This document shows positions 63,344 through 64,000 of a DNA stretch of 64,000 nt, piece after piece. Every line of letters starts with the position of its first letter. The stretch's first letter is position 1. Origin of the DNA: Xenorhabdus vietnamensis. Lineage in GTDB: Bacteria; Pseudomonadota; Gammaproteobacteria; Enterobacterales; Enterobacteriaceae. The translations under genes and the position numbers were made by a program. Under the pieces are notes generated by a model. That model saw nothing but the letters and a program-made list of their open reading frames with translations, was not told the origin of the DNA and made no database searches. Where the stretch lies: positions 91,234-155,233 of the forward strand of contig NZ_MUBJ01000002.1 of NCBI RefSeq assembly GCF_002127535.1. The letters run 5' to 3'.

Positions 63344-64000
63344 TCAGTGATTTTGGTATAACGATTTATATAAATCATGTTCAAAATGCGATAATGGAAC
63401 ACGGCGGGTACGTTGGTTTTCAGGAGGAACAGAGTATGCAGAGATAAATTGGACAAAAGCAATTTGTTGTCCGCTGGCAGCAGTCATAAACCCTGCGAGA
63501 TTATAAACTCCTTGTAATGATCCCGTTTTGGCAAAGACTTTACCATCAAGACCCGCCCCATGCAGGCTAGGACGATAAGCCAGCGTGCCATCATATCCCG
63601 CTCGCGGTAGCATGGAAATGAAATCCAGTTCATCATCGTGTTGACTAATAAATTGTAATATATCCATCATGGTTGTAGCGGTGATTAAATTGTGACGTGA
63701 AAGACCTGAACCATCCACCATAACGGTATTTCTTAAATCAATTTGGGCTTTTTGTTTCAGGATCAGACGAACTGCATCAGAACCTGCCCGCCATGTGCCT
63801 GGAACGTCGAAATAGTGATGGCCGAGGGTACGAAAGATTGTATCTGCAATCATGTTATCTGATTTTTTCAGCATGATTTTGAGCATATTATTTAATGGTA
63901 TAGATTGATTTAGGGCGAGAGTTTTTTCTGGTTGCTGGGAAACCGATTGACGTCGTATATGTCCTTTTAACTCAATGCCTGCAATATTCAGCTCATTTTT
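63344..64000 (-). CDS. dacB: D-alanyl-D-alanine carboxypeptidase/endopeptidase DacB (PBP4), partial
   Basis: The C-terminal 218 codons of a penicillin-binding protein 4 that trims and cleaves peptidoglycan cross-links in the periplasm. The minus-strand frame is open from the window edge to the stop at 63344. The S-D-N motif (K-K-S-D-N-M-I-A-D) and the K-T-G-S motif (F-A-K-T-G-S-L-Q-G) are visible. The S-x-x-K active site, signal peptide and start lie beyond the right edge. Convergent with obgE; E. coli also has dacB next to obgE. Confidence 0.93.
   Translation of the reverse strand, partial: KNELNIAGIELKGHIRRQSVSQQPEKTLALNQSIPLNNMLKIMLKKSDNMIADTIFRTLGHHYFDVPGTWRAGSDAVRLILKQKAQIDLRNTVMVDGSGLSRHNLITATTMMDILQFISQHDDELDFISMLPRAGYDGTLAYRPSLHGAGLDGKVFAKTGSLQGVYNLAGFMTAASGQQIAFVQFISAYSVPPENQRTRRVPLSHFEHDLYKSLYQNH

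Overview
The window is chromosomal DNA of an enterobacterium of the Morganellaceae, most likely Xenorhabdus, with Photorhabdus the alternative. This rests on moderate-to-low G+C, near-E. coli protein sequences for housekeeping genes, and an accessory secondary-metabolism locus of the kind these insect-pathogenic genera carry. Homology statements come from recalled family sequences; no search was run.

Layout. Positions 1-7500 hold a CMD/AhpD-like protein, an MFS transporter, and the minus-strand group mscM-psd-rsgA. Divergent from it is orn (7563), followed by tRNA-Gly(GCC) genes. E. coli has the same order (mscM-psd-rsgA / orn-glyVXY / queG-tsaE-amiB-mutL-miaA-hfq-hflX-hflK-hflC-purA-nsrR-rnr-rlmB, then rpsF-priB-rpsR-rplI). 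Here about 14 kb of accessory DNA lies between the second tRNA-Gly and queG. It contains a fused indolepyruvate:ferredoxin oxidoreductase, a third identical tRNA-Gly, and a LysR-MFS-led cluster at 12819-22210. That cluster encodes a DUF6875-like protein, a tryptophanase-like PLP lyase, an acyl-CoA-dehydrogenase-fold flavin monooxygenase and two HpaB-family flavin monooxygenases. It is the most novel part of the window. The second HpaB gene arose by tandem duplication: the DNA before it still carries decayed pieces of the monooxygenase and DUF6875 genes, and a decayed copy of the terminator follows it. Between the cluster and queG lies an AT-rich gene-free stretch with three consensus DnaA boxes and a consensus IHF site, a candidate equivalent of E. 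coli datA.

Positions 22926-42523 are conserved core: queG, tsaE-amiB-mutL-miaA-hfq-hflX-hflK-hflC, purA, nsrR-rnr-rlmB, the rpsF-priB-rpsR-rplI ribosomal operon, fklB and cysQ. Positions 42615-56621 hold ytfJ, ytfK, ytfL, msrA, tamA-tamB-ytfP, ppa, an orphan PD-(D/E)XK nuclease, fbp and mpl. Then come argR/mdh and the ispB/rplU-rpmA-obgE-dacB neighbourhood, which are far apart from the preceding genes in E. coli. Between mdh and ispB a Ner-like regulator (sfsB) is divergent from two tandem small proteins with a Mu-type DNA-binding domain, over an intergenic region rich in inverted repeats. dacB runs off the right edge.

How the genes work together. The LysR protein probably controls the divergent exporter and the operon behind it. 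The lyase would release an aromatic leaving group (indole or a relative), the three flavin monooxygenases would oxidise it, and the MFS pump would export the product. The order of steps and the product are inference. Outside this cluster the window is mainly translation, RNA processing, envelope biogenesis (psd, amiB, tamAB, mpl, dacB) and central metabolism.
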